In this document: piece by piece, positions 6,635 through 6,833 of the stretch | Layout: each line of letters starts with the position of its first letter | How positions within the stretch are numbered: the first letter of the stretch is position 1 | Origin: Minisyncoccota bacterium | GTDB taxonomy: Bacteria; Patescibacteriota; Minisyncoccia; Moranbacterales; GCA-2747515 | Direction of reading: 5' to 3' | NCBI GenBank assembly: GCA_938034715.1 | Contig: CALHMM010000059.1 | Coordinates: forward strand, 1-6,833 | Length of the DNA stretch: 6,833 nucleotides | Position numbers and translations under genes: made by a program | Notes under the pieces: generated by a model | Told to the model about the DNA's origin: nothing | Databases searched by the model: none | The model's input: the letters and a program-made list of their open reading frames with translations, nothing else

Positions 6635-6664
6635 AAGGAGCTTCCAGAAAGCTCTTTATTTTTT
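6635..6664 (+). terminator. Intrinsic (Rho-independent) terminator, rightward
   Basis: AAGGAGCTT (6635-6643) pairs with AAGCTCTTT (6649-6657) in a nine-base stem including one G-U pair, closed by a five-base loop CCAGA. The T-rich tract TTTATTTTTT (6655-6664) follows. It works only rightward; the opposite strand has no T-run after the stem. It ends transcription from the small ORF and could attenuate expression of the dehydrogenase gene that begins 40 bases later. Confidence 0.75.
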
Positions 6665-6687
6665 CTAAGAACGAAACACTATTTATC

Positions 6688-6693
6688 TATAAA
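6688..6693 (+). promoter_or_regulatory. Possible -10 element giving a near-leaderless dehydrogenase mRNA
   Basis: TATAAA lies 10 bases before ATG 6704, downstream of the terminator. Transcription would start near 6700, leaving about four bases of leader. No convincing -35 is seen 17 bases upstream (CTAAGA). The lack of any Shine-Dalgarno before ATG 6704 would fit a leaderless message, but the region is simply A+T-rich, so the match may be chance. Confidence 0.3.
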
Positions 6694-6703
6694 CAATCCC
6701 ACT

Positions 6704-6833
6704 ATGACCGAAAAAAATAAACAAACCGTTGCCGTAATCGGCTTAGGCTATGTCGGACTCCCGTTGGCTATTCGCGCCAATGAAAAAGGCTACAACGTCA
6801 TCGGCGTTGATCTCGATGAAAAGAAATTACACG
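6704..6833 (+). CDS. Nucleotide-sugar dehydrogenase, N-terminal fragment (UDP-HexNAc 6-dehydrogenase type)
   Basis: Only the first 43 codons are in the window. The sequence VAVIGLGYVGLPLAIRANEK, followed by GYNVIGVDLDEKKL, is the N-terminal Rossmann fold of the UDP-glucose/GDP-mannose dehydrogenase family: the Gly-rich NAD-binding loop (G14, G16 and G19), then the acidic residue ending the second strand (D37). These enzymes oxidise C6 of a UDP-sugar twice to the uronic acid. The form GLGYVGLPLA is typical of UDP-GlcNAc, UDP-ManNAc and UDP-GalNAc dehydrogenases (WbpA, WecC, TviB groups), whereas UDP-glucose dehydrogenases usually read GTGYVGL. It is divergent from the synthase operon and could supply a uronic-acid precursor for it. 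ATG 6704 has no Shine-Dalgarno but is the natural start, since the fold begins within ten residues. Family is secure, substrate class likely, exact substrate unknown. Confidence 0.9.
   Translation, partial: MTEKNKQTVAVIGLGYVGLPLAIRANEKGYNVIGVDLDEKKLH

Overview
The window is a surface-polysaccharide locus from a bacterium of moderate-to-low G+C. It uses the standard code: the three complete large genes run through with no in-frame TGA, and the stops I read are TAA or TAG. Several traits recall Patescibacteria (CPR) polysaccharide loci: weak or absent Shine-Dalgarno sequences, membrane proteins with Lys-rich N-terminal tails, and a deacetylase joined to a beta-sandwich domain. That assignment is an inference; no phylogenetic marker is present.

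Layout. From about 6240 down to 1, four genes point left on the minus strand. They are a hyaluronan/chitin-synthase-like GT2 membrane glycosyltransferase (4275-6092), a membrane-anchored NodB/PgaB-type polysaccharide deacetylase with a C-terminal beta-rich domain (2404-4185, or up to 4224), a multi-pass GT-C glycosyltransferase of the PMT/ArnT type (636-2399), and a membrane-anchored protein cut by the window edge (1-545). The first three look like one operon, with a strong sigma70-type promoter at 6211-6239. The deacetylase and the edge gene also have plausible promoters of their own. To the right, on the plus strand, lie an unrecognised 72-residue ORF with a good Shine-Dalgarno (6371-6589), an extended -10 promoter, an intrinsic terminator (6635-6664), and the first 43 codons of a nucleotide-sugar dehydrogenase whose Rossmann motif is of the UDP-HexNAc type (6704-6833).

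How the genes could work together (inference). The dehydrogenase would make a UDP-uronic acid precursor. The GT2 synthase would polymerise and extrude a beta-linked aminosugar-containing chain. The anchored deacetylase would remove N-acetyl groups outside the membrane. The GT-C enzyme would add a sugar from a lipid-phosphate donor to the glycan, a lipid or a protein. The edge protein could bind or cut the polymer. The polymer itself cannot be identified from sequence alone.

The 6093-6370 region is very A+T-rich and holds the divergent promoters. No tRNA, rRNA, CRISPR array or insertion sequence was seen.
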